NCBI RefSeq assembly: GCF_003946015.1
Contig: NZ_RHNU01000001.1
Span: 1 to 64,000, forward strand
Length of the DNA stretch: 64,000 nt
Direction: 5' to 3'
DNA from: Companilactobacillus insicii
GTDB lineage: Bacteria > Bacillota > Bacilli > Lactobacillales > Lactobacillaceae
Positions 41,336 through 52,123 of this stretch are shown here, one piece after another (position 1 is the stretch's first letter; every line of letters begins with the position of its first letter). A program made the translations under genes and the position numbers. The notes beneath the pieces were generated by a model. The model was not told the DNA's origin. It did no database searches and was given only the letters and a program-made list of their open reading frames with translations.

Positions 41336-42449
41336 TCAAATATTCTCAGGATCAACAATTGGAATTATTGGTGGAGGTCAGTTGGGACAAATGATGGCTT
41401 TTTCCGCTAAGGAAATGGGTTATAAAGTAATTATTCTAGATCCACAAGATAATTGTCCTGCTGCTCAAGTATCAGATGGACAGGTAGTAGCACAGTATGA
41501 TGATTTGGATTCATTAATAGAACTTGCAAAGCATGTAGATGTTTTAACTTATGAATTTGAAAATGTTGATGCTGAGACTATTAATGAGGTCTCTAAATAT
41601 ACGAAAATTCCACAGGGAACAAAGGCTTTAACAATTACGCAAAATAGAATATTAGAAAAAAATTTTTTAGAAGATAATAATTTTCCTGTTGTACCACATG
41701 CAGTAATCAACAATATGCAAGATTTTGAAGAAGGAGTATCAGCTATTGGATTCCCATCGATTCTAAAAACAGTTCGTGGTGGGTACGATGGCAAGGGTCA
41801 GATTAGATTACGAACGACTTCTATAGAAGGAGTTAAAGAATTAATAGATACAGGAGAATGTATATTAGAACAGACTATTAACTTGAAGAAGGAAGTTTCA
41901 GTAGTAATTTCTAGAAATATTTCCGGTAAAACATCGGTTTTTCCAGTAATTGAAAATATACACAGGGATAATATTTTACATTTGAGTATTAGCCCGGCAA
42001 GAATCAGTAAACAAATGAGCAATGAAATTCATAAAATTGCAGAAGGTATTTCTGAAAAACTTGAGCTAGTTGGAACTATGTGTGTTGAATTTTTTGTATC
42101 CGATAAAAACGAGTTATTTGTCAATGAAATTGCACCTAGACCACATAATTCGGGTCACTTAACAATTGAGGCATGCAATATTTCACAATTTGATGCTCAT
42201 ATTAGAGGTGTTTGCAATTTACCAATGCCTGGTATTGAACAATTTAAACCGGCAATTATGGTTAATGTCCTAGGCCAACATTTGAAGAATGCTCGTACAG
42301 AGGTATTTCATCATATTGATTGGCATTTTCATGATTATGGAAAAGACGAGGTTAAAAAGAACCGAAAAATGGGTCATATAACTATTTTGACTGATGATAT
42401 TGAGGTTTCTGAGAATGAAATTAAACATAATCCAATTTGGAACATATAG
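41328..42449 (+). CDS. purK: 5-(carboxyamino)imidazole ribonucleotide synthase
   Basis: An ATP-grasp enzyme that makes N5-CAIR from AIR, bicarbonate and ATP. Visible are [18 protein letters not shown] at the N-terminus, [13 protein letters not shown] (ATP-grasp loop), [25 protein letters not shown] (metal-binding end) in parts. The start is TTG 41328 (373 residues) with AAAGTGGG 7 bases upstream; an in-frame ATG at 41298 lies well inside purE without a ribosome site. The next gene, purC, begins 8 bases later. Confidence 0.95.
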   Translation: MNSQIFSGSTIGIIGGGQLGQMMAFSAKEMGYKVIILDPQDNCPAAQVSDGQVVAQYDDLDSLIELAKHVDVLTYEFENVDAETINEVSKYTKIPQGTKALTITQNRILEKNFLEDNNFPVVPHAVINNMQDFEEGVSAIGFPSILKTVRGGYDGKGQIRLRTTSIEGVKELIDTGECILEQTINLKKEVSVVISRNISGKTSVFPVIENIHRDNILHLSISPARISKQMSNEIHKIAEGISEKLELVGTMCVEFFVSDKNELFVNEIAPRPHNSGHLTIEACNISQFDAHIRGVCNLPMPGIEQFKPAIMVNVLGQHLKNARTEVFHHIDWHFHDYGKDEVKKNRKMGHITILTDDIEVSENEIKHNPIWNI

Positions 42450-42457
42450 GAGAAATC

Positions 42458-43162
42458 ATGACAAACGAATTAATCTATTCTGGTAAGGCTAAGGATTTAT
42501 TTAAAACTGAAAATGAAGATGAATTACTAGTTGTTTATAAGGATCAAGCAACAGCTTTGAACGGTAAAAGGAAAGAGATGTTTCCCGGTAAAGGAGAACT
42601 TAATTGCAACATTTCAACAATAATTTTTGATTACTTAATAAAAAATGGAATTAAAACACACGTAATTAAAAATATTTCAGAGCATGAACAATTAATAAAG
42701 AAAACAGAAGTTATTCCATTAGAAGTTGTTCTAAGGAATAGAGTTTCTGGAAGTCTAGCTAGAAAGTTTGATTTGATTGATGGTGAAACTTTAGAAACAC
42801 CAATAATAGAATTTTACTTCAAAAGTGATAAGTTAGATGATCCATTCATCAACGACTCTCAGGTATTGGCTCTAGGCATCGCAACCCAAAGTGAAATAGA
42901 TTATGTAAAGAATCAAGCATTAAAGATTAATGATTTATTAGTTAAGTTTTTTGCAGACAAACAGTTGGATTTAATCGATTTCAAGTTGGAATTTGGCCGA
43001 TTGGATAACGAAATAATCTTGGTAGATGAATTTTCACCAGATAACTGCCGCCTGTGGGATCAAACAAGTCACAACTCATTGGATAAAGATATATTTAGAC
43101 AAAAAAAAGGTGATTTAGTTGAAACATATCAAAAAGTGCTGGATAGATTAACAGCTAAATAA
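42458..43162 (+). CDS. purC: SAICAR synthetase
   Basis: PurC joins CAIR and aspartate to give SAICAR. The 234-residue enzyme starts YSGKAKDLFKTENEDELLVVYKD and shows VVLRNRVSGSLARKF, LGIATQSEID, and DFKLEFGR with ILVDEFSPDNCRLWD. The start is ATG 42458 behind TAGGAGA; an earlier in-frame ATG at 42437 lies inside purK. The following step, SAICAR cleavage by PurB, is not encoded in this window. Confidence 0.97.
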   Translation: MTNELIYSGKAKDLFKTENEDELLVVYKDQATALNGKRKEMFPGKGELNCNISTIIFDYLIKNGIKTHVIKNISEHEQLIKKTEVIPLEVVLRNRVSGSLARKFDLIDGETLETPIIEFYFKSDKLDDPFINDSQVLALGIATQSEIDYVKNQALKINDLLVKFFADKQLDLIDFKLEFGRLDNEIILVDEFSPDNCRLWDQTSHNSLDKDIFRQKKGDLVETYQKVLDRLTAK

Positions 43163-43172
43163 GGAGAAAAAT

Positions 43173-43424
43173 ATGATTCTTGTCAAAGTATACGTTATGT
43201 TAAAAGATTCTGTTGTTGATGTTCAAGGTGAGGCTATTAAAGATGCGACTCACACTATGAGTTATGAAAATGTATCAGAAGTAAGAATGGGAAAGTATTT
43301 CGAGATTAAATTCGACAACAATAGTAATGATTTAGAAAAGGATGTCGATGAAATCTGCGATGGCTTATTAGCAAACCCTAATATTGAAAGTTATCGCTAC
43401 GAAATTGTGGGGGATATTCAATGA
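43173..43424 (+). CDS. purS: FGAM synthase subunit PurS
   Basis: An 83-residue small subunit needed to hold PurL and PurQ together and pass ammonia between them in Gram-positive bacteria. The sequence [22 protein letters not shown] is typical. AGGAG lies shortly before the ATG. The end overlaps the purQ start by 4 bases (ATGA type), consistent with coupled synthesis of the complex. Confidence 0.96.
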   Translation: MILVKVYVMLKDSVVDVQGEAIKDATHTMSYENVSEVRMGKYFEIKFDNNSNDLEKDVDEICDGLLANPNIESYRYEIVGDIQ

Positions 43425-44095
43425 ACTTTGCGGTCATAACATTCCCAGGGTCTAATTGTGATATGGATTTGTATCACGCAATAAAAGAAGGCATCAATCA
43501 AGAGGTAAACCTTGTAAGCTATAAAGAAAAATCATTAGAAGGATATGATGGTATTTTAATTCCTGGTGGATTTTCGTATGGAGATTACTTAAGAAGTGGT
43601 GCTATTGCAAGCCACGCTCCGATTATTGACGAAGTTATACGCTTAGCAAATCAAGGGAAACCTGTCCTAGGTATTTGTAATGGATTCCAAATTTTAACGG
43701 AGATAGGTTTATTGCCAGGAACATTGACCAATAATCGTCAAAATAGATTTATTTGTGAACAAGTAGGCTTAACCGTTGAAAATAATAAAACTTTATTCAC
43801 TAGTAAATATGATTTTAAAGAAAAAATTACAATTCCAATTGCACATGGTGAAGGTCGTTATTATTGTGATTCAGAAACGCTGCATGGATTGAATGAAAAT
43901 AATCAAATTGTGTTCAGATATGACAGTGATGTTAATGGAAGTGTTGATAGAATTGCTGGAATTACGAATAAACAAAAAAATGTTCTGGGAATGATGCCTC
44001 ATCCAGAACGAGCAATTGAAAATATTCTTGGATCAGCTGATGGTTTGAACTTGTTTAAATCAATGCTAGAAACTCAAAAGAGTGAGGTACAGTAA
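43421..44095 (+). CDS. purQ: FGAM synthase subunit PurQ (glutaminase)
   Basis: A class I glutamine amidotransferase of 224 residues that supplies ammonia to PurL. The nucleophile is Cys86 in [12 protein letters not shown]; the His-Glu pair lies in [20 protein letters not shown] at the start is family-specific. It overlaps purS and is followed 2 bases later by purL. Confidence 0.97.
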   Translation: MNFAVITFPGSNCDMDLYHAIKEGINQEVNLVSYKEKSLEGYDGILIPGGFSYGDYLRSGAIASHAPIIDEVIRLANQGKPVLGICNGFQILTEIGLLPGTLTNNRQNRFICEQVGLTVENNKTLFTSKYDFKEKITIPIAHGEGRYYCDSETLHGLNENNQIVFRYDSDVNGSVDRIAGITNKQKNVLGMMPHPERAIENILGSADGLNLFKSMLETQKSEVQ

Positions 44096-44097
44096 TA

Positions 44098-46305
44098 GTG
44101 AGTGAACCAACACCTATACAAATCAAAGAAGACAAAATTTATAAAACATGGGGACTAAGTGAAGCTGAGTATAGTTTTATTAGTGAGAAGATCTTAGGAC
44201 GCTTACCAAATTACACAGAAACGGGTTTGTATTCCGTAATGTGGAGCGAACATTGTTCATATAAAAATTCTAAAAAGGTATTACGAAAATTACCTAATGA
44301 TAGTTCACGCGTACTTGCAGGACCAGGTGAAGATGCCGGAATTATCGATATTGGTGACGATCAGGCGGTAGTTTTTAAAGCCGAGAGCCATAATCATCCA
44401 TCAGCTGTTGAACCGTATCAAGGGGCCGCTACTGGTGTTGGCGGTATTATTAGAGATATTTTTTCAATGGGAGCTACACCTATTGCATTGTTAAACAGTC
44501 TTAAGTTTGGTTCGTTAGACAATAATCAAACCAAGCACTTAGTTAAAGAAGTTGTGGCAGGTATTGGTGGTTATGGTAACTGTATCGGTATTCCAACAAT
44601 TGGTGGAGAAATTTCTTTTGAAAAATGTTATGAGAAAAATCCATTAGTAAATGCAATGTGTATAGGATTATTAGACAACACGCAATTTAAGCATGGTCAA
44701 GCAAGTGGAAATAATAATCTAATTGTATATGTTGGTTCAACAACCGGGCGTGATGGCATTCATGGGGCAACGTTTGCTTCAGATGAATTCTCTAACAAGA
44801 AAAAGAAGCAACGTTCAGCTGTGCAAGTTGGGAACCCATTTATTGAAAAATTGTTGATGGATGCCTGTGTTGAAATCATTCAGGAACATTCAGATTGGAT
44901 TTTGGGTGTTCAAGATATGGGTGCAGCAGGATTAGTTTCGTCAACCGCTGAAATGGCTTCAAAAACGAAAAGTGGACTTATGCTTAATTTAGATAATGTA
45001 CCACAACGTGAAAAGGGTATGACCGCATATGAAATGATGTTGTCCGAATCTCAAGAGCGCATGGTTTTATGTATAAAACCAGAATTTGAAAAAAATGTAT
45101 TGAATTTTTTTGATGAATATAATCTTGATGCAGTAACTATTGGAAAAGTTACATCAGATAAGCAATACAAAATTTTCCATGAAGGTAAATTGGTTGTTGA
45201 TATTCCAGTTGATAGTTTGACAGATGAAGTTCCAGAGTATGATCACCATGGAATTAAACCTAAAAGAATTAGTGAAGATCGAGAACAATTTGATCCTCAA
45301 ATAGCATCGTTTAAAGAATCGTGGCTAAATGTTTTATCCAGTCCAACAATTGCTTCAAAGAGGTACTTGTATGAAACTTACGACTCACAAGTTAAAAGTA
45401 ATACTGTAGTGAGACCAGGTAGTGATGCTGGAGTAGTCAGAATTAGAGGAACAAAAAAAGCAATTGCCTCTACAAATGATAGTAATTCAAGATACGTCTA
45501 CGTTGATCCATATATTGGTGGGCAAGTCACAGTTTTGGAAGCTGCAAGAAATATTGTTTCAACTGGTGGTATTCCAGTCGGTATTACTGATTGTCTAAAC
45601 TATGGAAATCCAGAAGATCCCGAAATATTCTGGGAATTAGATCAAAGTGTACAGGGGATTGCGGACGTTTGTAAGCATCTAGATGTTCCAGTTATTTCTG
45701 GAAACGTATCTTTGTACAATGAATTTAATAAGGAAGCAATCTATCCAAGTCCAATGATTGGAATGGTTGGATTAATCGAAGATATTAGTAATATTACAAC
45801 CTCAGCATTTAAGAAATCTGGAGATTTGATTTATCTATTAGGAAGTACTGGAAATGATTTTAATGGATCAGAAATTCAAAATCAGCTTTTAGGTCGTGTT
45901 GAAGGTCGATTAAACGAAATAGATTTAAATGCAGAAAAGAAAAATCAAGAAATTGTTTTGGATGCGATTCAAAAGCATTTGATAAAGAGTTGTCATGACT
46001 TATCAGAAGGTGGGCTAGTAGCTGCTTTATCTGAATCTGCCTTCGATAATAATTTAGGATTTAATATTCAAACTACACTTACATCTAAACAGATGTTTTC
46101 AGAAACACAATCTAGATATTTGATTACAGTTGATAGTAAAAATAAGGAATCAATTGAAGATTTATTTAACGATAATTTTGAGTGTCTCGGTTTTGTAACT
46201 AATGATTCAACGTTTTCGATTCAAACTGCTGATGAAAACTTAGATATTGAACTTAGTGAAGCCCTTGATAACTGGAAAGAGGCTATACCATGCTTAATGA
46301 ATTAA
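44098..46305 (+). CDS. purL: FGAM synthase subunit PurL (small type)
   Basis: The 735-residue synthetase converts FGAR to FGAM with ATP and ammonia. This is the short PurL form that works with PurS and PurQ. Motifs are FKAESHNHPSAVEPYQGAATGVGG (in parts), QDMGAAGLVSSTAEMA, GGIPVGITDCLNYGNPEDPE and CHDLSEGGLVAALSE. The start is GTG 44098, 2 bases after purQ. The 3' end overlaps purF by 16 bases. Confidence 0.97.
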   Translation: MSEPTPIQIKEDKIYKTWGLSEAEYSFISEKILGRLPNYTETGLYSVMWSEHCSYKNSKKVLRKLPNDSSRVLAGPGEDAGIIDIGDDQAVVFKAESHNHPSAVEPYQGAATGVGGIIRDIFSMGATPIALLNSLKFGSLDNNQTKHLVKEVVAGIGGYGNCIGIPTIGGEISFEKCYEKNPLVNAMCIGLLDNTQFKHGQASGNNNLIVYVGSTTGRDGIHGATFASDEFSNKKKKQRSAVQVGNPFIEKLLMDACVEIIQEHSDWILGVQDMGAAGLVSSTAEMASKTKSGLMLNLDNVPQREKGMTAYEMMLSESQERMVLCIKPEFEKNVLNFFDEYNLDAVTIGKVTSDKQYKIFHEGKLVVDIPVDSLTDEVPEYDHHGIKPKRISEDREQFDPQIASFKESWLNVLSSPTIASKRYLYETYDSQVKSNTVVRPGSDAGVVRIRGTKKAIASTNDSNSRYVYVDPYIGGQVTVLEAARNIVSTGGIPVGITDCLNYGNPEDPEIFWELDQSVQGIADVCKHLDVPVISGNVSLYNEFNKEAIYPSPMIGMVGLIEDISNITTSAFKKSGDLIYLLGSTGNDFNGSEIQNQLLGRVEGRLNEIDLNAEKKNQEIVLDAIQKHLIKSCHDLSEGGLVAALSESAFDNNLGFNIQTTLTSKQMFSETQSRYLITVDSKNKESIEDLFNDNFECLGFVTNDSTFSIQTADENLDIELSEALDNWKEAIPCLMN

Positions 46306-47705
46306 GAAGTTTAAATGAAGAATGTGGAGTTTTTGGTATTTGGGGTGCAGATAACGTAAATTATTTAACATACTTAGGTTTGCATAGCTTACAGCATAGA
46401 GGACAAGAAGGCGCCGGAATAGTAACAAATGATAATGGAAAATTATTAGGATATCGTAATCTAGGATTATTATCTCAAGTATTTAGTAATAAAAATAATT
46501 TGTATTCCTTAACCGGAACATCCGCAATTGGTCATGTTCGTTATTCAACTGCTGGTGAAAATAAAATAGAGAATGTTCAACCGTTGTTGTTTGACTTTAC
46601 AAATGAGCAATTTGCGTTAGCACACAATGGAAATTTAACTAACTCAATTACTCTAAAAAAAGAATTAGAAGAAAGTGGACATATTTTTAAATCTAGTTCA
46701 GATTCTGAAGTTTTGATGCACTTAATTAAGTTGTCAAAGAAGGACAAGTTGACGGATAGAGTAAAAGAAGCTTTGAATCAAATTCAGGGTGGATTTGCAT
46801 ACTTACTATTAACAAAGGATGCCTTAATTGTTGCGCTAGATAGCAACGGATTTAGACCTTTGTCAATTGGACAACTTGAAAATGGATCTTACGTAGTTGC
46901 TAGTGAAACATGTGCACTGGATGCAGTTAACGCCAAGTTTGTTCGCGATGTTTTGCCAGGTGAATTAATAACTATTAATGATGATGGAATTAATATCGAT
47001 CATTGGACTAAAAAAGTTAAACCGGCATTTTGTTCAATGGAATTTGTATATTTTGCTAGAGCAGATTCAAACTTATTAGGAATAAATGTACATTCAGCAA
47101 GAAAACGCATGGGATCAAATTTAGCGATGGAACATCCTGTTGACGGAGATATTGTTGTTGGAGTACCAAATTCTTCATTATCTGCAGCTAGTGGTTATGC
47201 TGAAAAGAGTAAATTGCCCTACGAAATGGGTTTGATAAAGAATCAGTATATGGGTCGAGAATTCATTCAACCAACTCAAGAATTACGTGAAAAGAGCGTT
47301 CGTCAAAAACTGGCAGCAGTAAAAGGGGTAGTCGAAGGTAAAAGAGTTATCTTGGTTGATGACTCCATCGTTAGAGGTACTACTTGTGCATACATTGTTC
47401 GAATGTTGCGTAATGCCGGTGCTAGTGAAGTGCATCTAAGAATTGCTTCACCTCAATTCAAATATCCTTGCTTTTTTGGAATAGATATTCAAAAGAAAAG
47501 TGAATTGATTGCATCACATAAGACAAATGAAGAGATGCGTAAAATGTTTGACGCTGATTCTTTAGAATTTTTGAGTGAAGATGGATTAGTAGATGCTATT
47601 GGCATCAACAATGATGGTTTATTACCAGATTCAGGTTTAGATTTATCATATTTTAATGGACAATATCCTGCTTATTTATACGATTATGCAGAAAATGAAT
47701 CATAA
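46290..47705 (+). CDS. purF: Amidophosphoribosyltransferase
   Basis: PurF makes phosphoribosylamine from PRPP and glutamine, the committed step. The 471-residue protein has an 11-residue leader before the catalytic Cys12 (EECGVFGIWG), expected to be removed by self-cleavage. It then has LHSLQHRGQEGAG, an N-terminal nucleophile glutaminase domain, and the PRPP loop VILVDDSIVRGTT. The C-terminus (SGLDLSYFNGQYP) lacks the CxxC that helps hold the [4Fe-4S] cluster in B. subtilis PurF. It overlaps purL by 16 bases. Confidence 0.97.
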   Translation: MLNELRSLNEECGVFGIWGADNVNYLTYLGLHSLQHRGQEGAGIVTNDNGKLLGYRNLGLLSQVFSNKNNLYSLTGTSAIGHVRYSTAGENKIENVQPLLFDFTNEQFALAHNGNLTNSITLKKELEESGHIFKSSSDSEVLMHLIKLSKKDKLTDRVKEALNQIQGGFAYLLLTKDALIVALDSNGFRPLSIGQLENGSYVVASETCALDAVNAKFVRDVLPGELITINDDGINIDHWTKKVKPAFCSMEFVYFARADSNLLGINVHSARKRMGSNLAMEHPVDGDIVVGVPNSSLSAASGYAEKSKLPYEMGLIKNQYMGREFIQPTQELREKSVRQKLAAVKGVVEGKRVILVDDSIVRGTTCAYIVRMLRNAGASEVHLRIASPQFKYPCFFGIDIQKKSELIASHKTNEEMRKMFDADSLEFLSEDGLVDAIGINNDGLLPDSGLDLSYFNGQYPAYLYDYAENES

Positions 47706-47716
47706 AGGAGATCAAT

Positions 47717-48736
47717 ATGTCAAATCCTTATAAAGACGCGGGTGTTGATGTAGAATCCGGATACAAAATATCTAAATTCGTTAAAGAGAATACATCGGAC
47801 AAATCTTTAAACATTGGAAACTTTGGTGGCATGTACGAGATTCCTGAAGGTTATAGAAAACCAGTTTTGATTTCTAGTAACGATGGTGTTGGAACGAAAA
47901 TATTATTAACTGAAAATGGCGCTTTGGATACTATTGGAATTGATTGTGTCGCAATGTGTGTAAATGATATTTTGGCTCAAGGAGCCAGGCCTCTTTATTT
48001 TTTGGACTATATTTCAACTGGAAAAGTTGATGAAAAAATTGAGCAAATATTAGTTGGTGTGATAGAAGGTTGCCGTCAAGCAGGAGCAGACTTAATTGGT
48101 GGTGAAACGGCAGAAATGCCAGATGTATATTCCGATACAAGTTATGATATTGCCGGTTTTTCTGTGGGTATTGCTGATAAGGATGATATTTTACTCAAGG
48201 AAAATGTAAAGGATGGGGATGTTTTGATAGGAATTGCGTCCAGTGGTTTGCACTCTAATGGATATTCCCTGATTAGAAAAATCTTTTTCAAAGATAATAC
48301 ATTTGATATGCACTCAAAGTTATCAGAACTAGATGATAAAGAACTTGGTGAATATTTGTTAAGTCCAACAAAAATTTATGTTCAGGATGTTTTACCACTG
48401 TTAAGGAAAAAATTGATCCATGGCATTGCACATATAACCGGTGGTGGATTCTATGAAAATATTCCTCGTATGTTACCTGCAGGTATGGCTGCATTTATTG
48501 ATGTTAATAAATGGCCTAAAAATAAAATTTTCGATGTGGTAAAAAAATATGGAAATATTAAAGAAGATGATATGTATCATATCTTTAATATGGGGTTAGG
48601 TATGGTACTGGCTGTTGATTCATCAAGTGCAAGTGAAGTATTAGCAAATCTGAATTCTGCTGATACACAGGCCTGGATTATTGGTGATATTCAACAATCT
48701 CAAGAATCCTCCATTAAATTGATGGGGGTAGAGTAG
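47717..48736 (+). CDS. purM: AIR synthase
   Basis: PurM closes the imidazole ring, turning FGAM into AIR. The 339-residue protein has the start YKDAGVDVESGYKISKFVKE, then SSNDGVGTKILL, DCVAMCVNDILAQGARPLYFLDY in parts, GGETAEMPDVY and HITGGGFYENIPRMLP. It is structurally related to PurL. AAAGGAG precedes the ATG, and purN begins 1 base after the stop. Confidence 0.97.
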   Translation: MSNPYKDAGVDVESGYKISKFVKENTSDKSLNIGNFGGMYEIPEGYRKPVLISSNDGVGTKILLTENGALDTIGIDCVAMCVNDILAQGARPLYFLDYISTGKVDEKIEQILVGVIEGCRQAGADLIGGETAEMPDVYSDTSYDIAGFSVGIADKDDILLKENVKDGDVLIGIASSGLHSNGYSLIRKIFFKDNTFDMHSKLSELDDKELGEYLLSPTKIYVQDVLPLLRKKLIHGIAHITGGGFYENIPRMLPAGMAAFIDVNKWPKNKIFDVVKKYGNIKEDDMYHIFNMGLGMVLAVDSSSASEVLANLNSADTQAWIIGDIQQSQESSIKLMGVE

Positions 48737-48737
48737 T

Positions 48738-49337
48738 ATGCGAGTAGCAATATTTGCCTCAGGTCACGGTACTAATTTTGATGCGATTGCCAGTTCTCAA
48801 ATCCTTAAGGATAGTGGATTAGAAATTGAGATGTTGGTTTGCGATCAACCGGGTGCAGAAGTGATTTCTAAAGCTCAAAAATATAACATACCGGTATTTG
48901 TTAATGAATTAAAAAAGTTCCCGGATAGAAATACTTATGAAAAAAAAATTATTGAAAAGTTATTACCGTTAAATTTGGAATATATCTTTTTAGCAGGTTA
49001 TATGCGAGTTGTAACAGAAACATTATTAACTGCATACCCTAATAAAATTATTAATATTCATCCCTCATTACTGCCAAAATTTTCTGGTCTTGATGCAATT
49101 CAACGTGCATTTGATTCAGGTGAACAAAAAACTGGTGTAACAATTCATTATATTGATGAGGGAGTAGATACTGGTCCAATTATTTGCCAAAATGAAGTGC
49201 CTATATTTTCTAATGATTCCGTTGAATCTTTAGAGCAAAGAATTCATGACAAAGAACATGAAATGTATATTCAAGTTATTCTCGATCTTATAAAAAAAGA
49301 AAGTAGGAATGATCATTTTGAAAAGAGCGCTTATTAG
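48738..49337 (+). CDS. purN: GAR transformylase (10-formyl-THF dependent)
   Basis: PurN formylates GAR using 10-formyl-THF. The 199-residue protein has [12 protein letters not shown] at the start, [23 protein letters not shown] with catalytic Asn and His, and [13 protein letters not shown] with the conserved Asp. The final 20 bases overlap purH if the TTG start of that gene is used. The one-carbon donor is produced by FolD. Confidence 0.97.
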   Translation: MRVAIFASGHGTNFDAIASSQILKDSGLEIEMLVCDQPGAEVISKAQKYNIPVFVNELKKFPDRNTYEKKIIEKLLPLNLEYIFLAGYMRVVTETLLTAYPNKIINIHPSLLPKFSGLDAIQRAFDSGEQKTGVTIHYIDEGVDTGPIICQNEVPIFSNDSVESLEQRIHDKEHEMYIQVILDLIKKESRNDHFEKSAY

Positions 49338-50859
49338 TGTTTCAGATAAGACAGGTGTTGTAGATTTTGCAAAGGGACTAGTAGAAAAAGATTTTGAAAT
49401 CATTTCAACTGGTGGGACTTATAAAAAATTGCAAGAAAATGAAATACCTGTTATTGAAATTGATGAGGTTACAGAATTTCCAGAAATACTTGATGGACGT
49501 GTAAAAACCTTACATCCTAAAGTTCATGCTGGCTTATTAGCAAAGCGCGATAATCCTGAACATATGGAAACCTTGCGTAAATTAAATATTGAAACTATTG
49601 ATTTAGTTTGTGTTAATTTGTATCCCTTCAAGGAAACCATTTCAAAACCAGACGTGACAATAGATCAAGCAATTGAACAAATTGATATCGGTGGTCCATC
49701 AATGATTCGTTCAGCTTCAAAAAATTATAAAAGTGTCTACGTTGTTGTAGATCAACTTGACTACGAATCTGTTTTAAATATGATTGATGAATTAGATGAT
49801 ATTAAATTTAGACAGAGCCTTGCTGCAAAAGCGTTCCGACATACTGCACAGTATGACAGTATTATTTCAAAGTATCTTACTAATTTAAGTGATGAGGAAT
49901 TCCCTGATGTTGAAACAATTTCATATGATTTTCAACAATCATTGAGATATGGAGAAAATTCACATCAAAAGGCTGCCTTTTATAAGAGTTCATTACCATC
50001 CGAATATTCCATTGCTTCTGCTAAACAGTTGCATGGGAAAGAATTATCCTTCAATAATATAAAAGATGCTGATGCTGCATTAAGAATCGTTGCAGATTTT
50101 GATCAACCCTGTGTTGCTGCATTGAAACATATGAATCCATGTGGTGTGGGAGTTGATGATGATTGCATTTATAAAGCATGGCAAAAAGCCTATAGTGCAG
50201 ATAAAATTTCTATTTTTGGAGGGATTGTCGCATTCAATAGAGAAGTTACTGCCGAAATAGCTGAAGAGCTACATAAAATATTCCTTGAAATAGTTATTGC
50301 CCCAAGTTTTACTGATGAAGCACTTGAAATATTGGAAACTAAAAAGAATATTAGATTGTTAACTGTTAATTTTGATGAATCTAAAAATTCTGAAAAATAT
50401 GAATATACGTCTGTTATGGGTGGCTTATTGATTCAAGAACGAGATGTTGTAACTGATACAGTTGATGACTTTGAAGTAGTGACGGAAAAAAAACCAACTG
50501 AGGAAGAAATCAAGGCATTATTATTTGGACAAAAAGTAGTAAAGCATGTCAAAAGTAATGCAATTATTATTTCGTCAATCGATAAGACACTTGGTGTTGG
50601 TGCTGGTCAAATGAATAGAATTGGGTCAGTTAAAATTGCAATTGATCAAGAAGAGTCAAATGACGATAAAAATTCTCCTTTAGTTATGGCATCAGATGCA
50701 TTTTTCCCAATGGATGATTGTGTTCAATATGCTGCAGAACACGGTGTTACAGCAATTATTCAACCTGGCGGCTCAATCCATGATCAAGATTCAATAGATA
50801 TGGCTAATAAATATGGCATTGCTATGGTCTGCACAGGTAGACGTCATTTTAGACATTAA
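49318..50859 (+). CDS. purH: Bifunctional AICAR transformylase / IMP cyclohydrolase
   Basis: PurH performs the last two steps to IMP. The N-terminal cyclohydrolase (about 1-200) begins [20 protein letters not shown] and has [25 protein letters not shown] and NLYPF. The transformylase half has [26 protein letters not shown] and HVKSNAI. The start is set at TTG 49318 (513 residues) because [13 protein letters not shown] is the usual beginning and AGGA lies 10 bases upstream. An ATG at 49309 leaves no room for a ribosome site. Confidence 0.95.
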   Translation: MKRALISVSDKTGVVDFAKGLVEKDFEIISTGGTYKKLQENEIPVIEIDEVTEFPEILDGRVKTLHPKVHAGLLAKRDNPEHMETLRKLNIETIDLVCVNLYPFKETISKPDVTIDQAIEQIDIGGPSMIRSASKNYKSVYVVVDQLDYESVLNMIDELDDIKFRQSLAAKAFRHTAQYDSIISKYLTNLSDEEFPDVETISYDFQQSLRYGENSHQKAAFYKSSLPSEYSIASAKQLHGKELSFNNIKDADAALRIVADFDQPCVAALKHMNPCGVGVDDDCIYKAWQKAYSADKISIFGGIVAFNREVTAEIAEELHKIFLEIVIAPSFTDEALEILETKKNIRLLTVNFDESKNSEKYEYTSVMGGLLIQERDVVTDTVDDFEVVTEKKPTEEEIKALLFGQKVVKHVKSNAIIISSIDKTLGVGAGQMNRIGSVKIAIDQEESNDDKNSPLVMASDAFFPMDDCVQYAAEHGVTAIIQPGGSIHDQDSIDMANKYGIAMVCTGRRHFRH

Positions 50860-50869
50860 GAGGTGCTAC

Positions 50870-52123
50870 ATGAAAATATTAGTAATAGGTTCTGGTGCAC
50901 GAGAGCATGCCATTTGTGAAGCACTGTCATCAGATAGTAATCAAATTTTTTGTGCTCCACGAAACGATGGTATGAACCATTCAGGAATAAGAACTGTGCC
51001 GATTTTGGAAAATGATTTTGAAGGCCTGGTTAATTTTGCTATTAAAGAAAACATAGCATTTACTATTGTTGGTCCGGAAGAACCATTGGTTAATGGTGTT
51101 GTTGATTTTTTTGAAGCACATGGATTGAGAATTTTTGGACCAAATAAAAAGGCCGCAAGAATTGAAGGTTCGAAGGCTTTTACTAAATCACTTCTTAAGT
51201 TGGCTAGTATTCCTACAGCTGAATTTTGTGAGTTTACCGAGTTCTCTCTAGCTGAGAAATATATCAAACGTAAGTCAGACTATCCGCTTGTAATTAAAGC
51301 CGATGGGTTAGCTGCGGGCAAAGGTGTATATATTGTTGAAAATCAAGACGATGCGCTAAATGTTGTTTCTGAACTACTAAATAGTCATAAGTTTGAGACA
51401 CATAAAGTTGTTATTGAAGAATATTTGGATGGCGAAGAATTTTCATTAATGGCATTTGTGAATAACGGTAAGTTTTATCCAATGCCTGCTGCGCAGGATT
51501 ATAAAAAGTTAAACAATGGAGATAAGGGTCCCAATACAGGTGGTATGGGAGCTGTATGTCCAGTGAAAAATATTTCTGAGTCAATTTATAATCAAGCAAT
51601 AAACAAGGTTTTAAAGCCATTTGTCGATATCTTGGTTGAAGAAGGAATAAAATATACCGGAGTTTTGTATGCAGGATTGATTTTAACTAATAAAGGAATT
51701 AAAGTAATTGAATTCAATGTTAGATTTGGAGATCCGGAAACTGAGGTCGTTTTACCTAGATTGCAAACCAATCTGTCAAACGTGATTTTTTCCATTTTGA
51801 ATGATGATATTCCTGAAATTCATTGGAAAAATTCTGGATTAGACTTGGGTGTTTTTATTTCAAGCAAAGGATATCCAGAAGCACCTATTAAGGACGCAAC
51901 TTTAGGATCTACTGAATCTTTTGATTCATTAAATTGCAAAATCAATTATGCTGGTATTAAAATGAAGGACACTTCTTTTTGGACTAATGGAGGTCGCCTC
52001 TTTGTTTTAAAAACACATTCTGAAAACTTACTTGACGCTCAGAGAGAAATTTATACAAACGTAAAAAAATTAGATCATACTAATATTTTTTATAGAACAG
52101 ATATTGGTAATAATTCAATCTAA
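50870..52123 (+). CDS. purD: GAR synthetase (phosphoribosylamine-glycine ligase)
   Basis: PurD ligates glycine to phosphoribosylamine. The 417-residue ATP-grasp enzyme has KILVIGSGAREHAICEAL, VGPEEPLVNG, KADGLAAGKGVYIV, GPNTGGMGAVCPV and EFNVRFGDPETEVVLPRL. The start is ATG 50870 behind AGAGGTG; an in-frame ATG at 50813 lies within purH. It is the last gene of the purine operon, and its stop codon lies in the left arm of the following terminator. Confidence 0.97.
   Translation: MKILVIGSGAREHAICEALSSDSNQIFCAPRNDGMNHSGIRTVPILENDFEGLVNFAIKENIAFTIVGPEEPLVNGVVDFFEAHGLRIFGPNKKAARIEGSKAFTKSLLKLASIPTAEFCEFTEFSLAEKYIKRKSDYPLVIKADGLAAGKGVYIVENQDDALNVVSELLNSHKFETHKVVIEEYLDGEEFSLMAFVNNGKFYPMPAAQDYKKLNNGDKGPNTGGMGAVCPVKNISESIYNQAINKVLKPFVDILVEEGIKYTGVLYAGLILTNKGIKVIEFNVRFGDPETEVVLPRLQTNLSNVIFSILNDDIPEIHWKNSGLDLGVFISSKGYPEAPIKDATLGSTESFDSLNCKINYAGIKMKDTSFWTNGGRLFVLKTHSENLLDAQREIYTNVKKLDHTNIFYRTDIGNNSI

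Noticed and set aside
50813-50869. Earlier in-frame start for purD inside purH.
   Set aside because: AGAGGTG directly precedes the ATG at 50870 and PurD begins with KILVIGSGAREH there.
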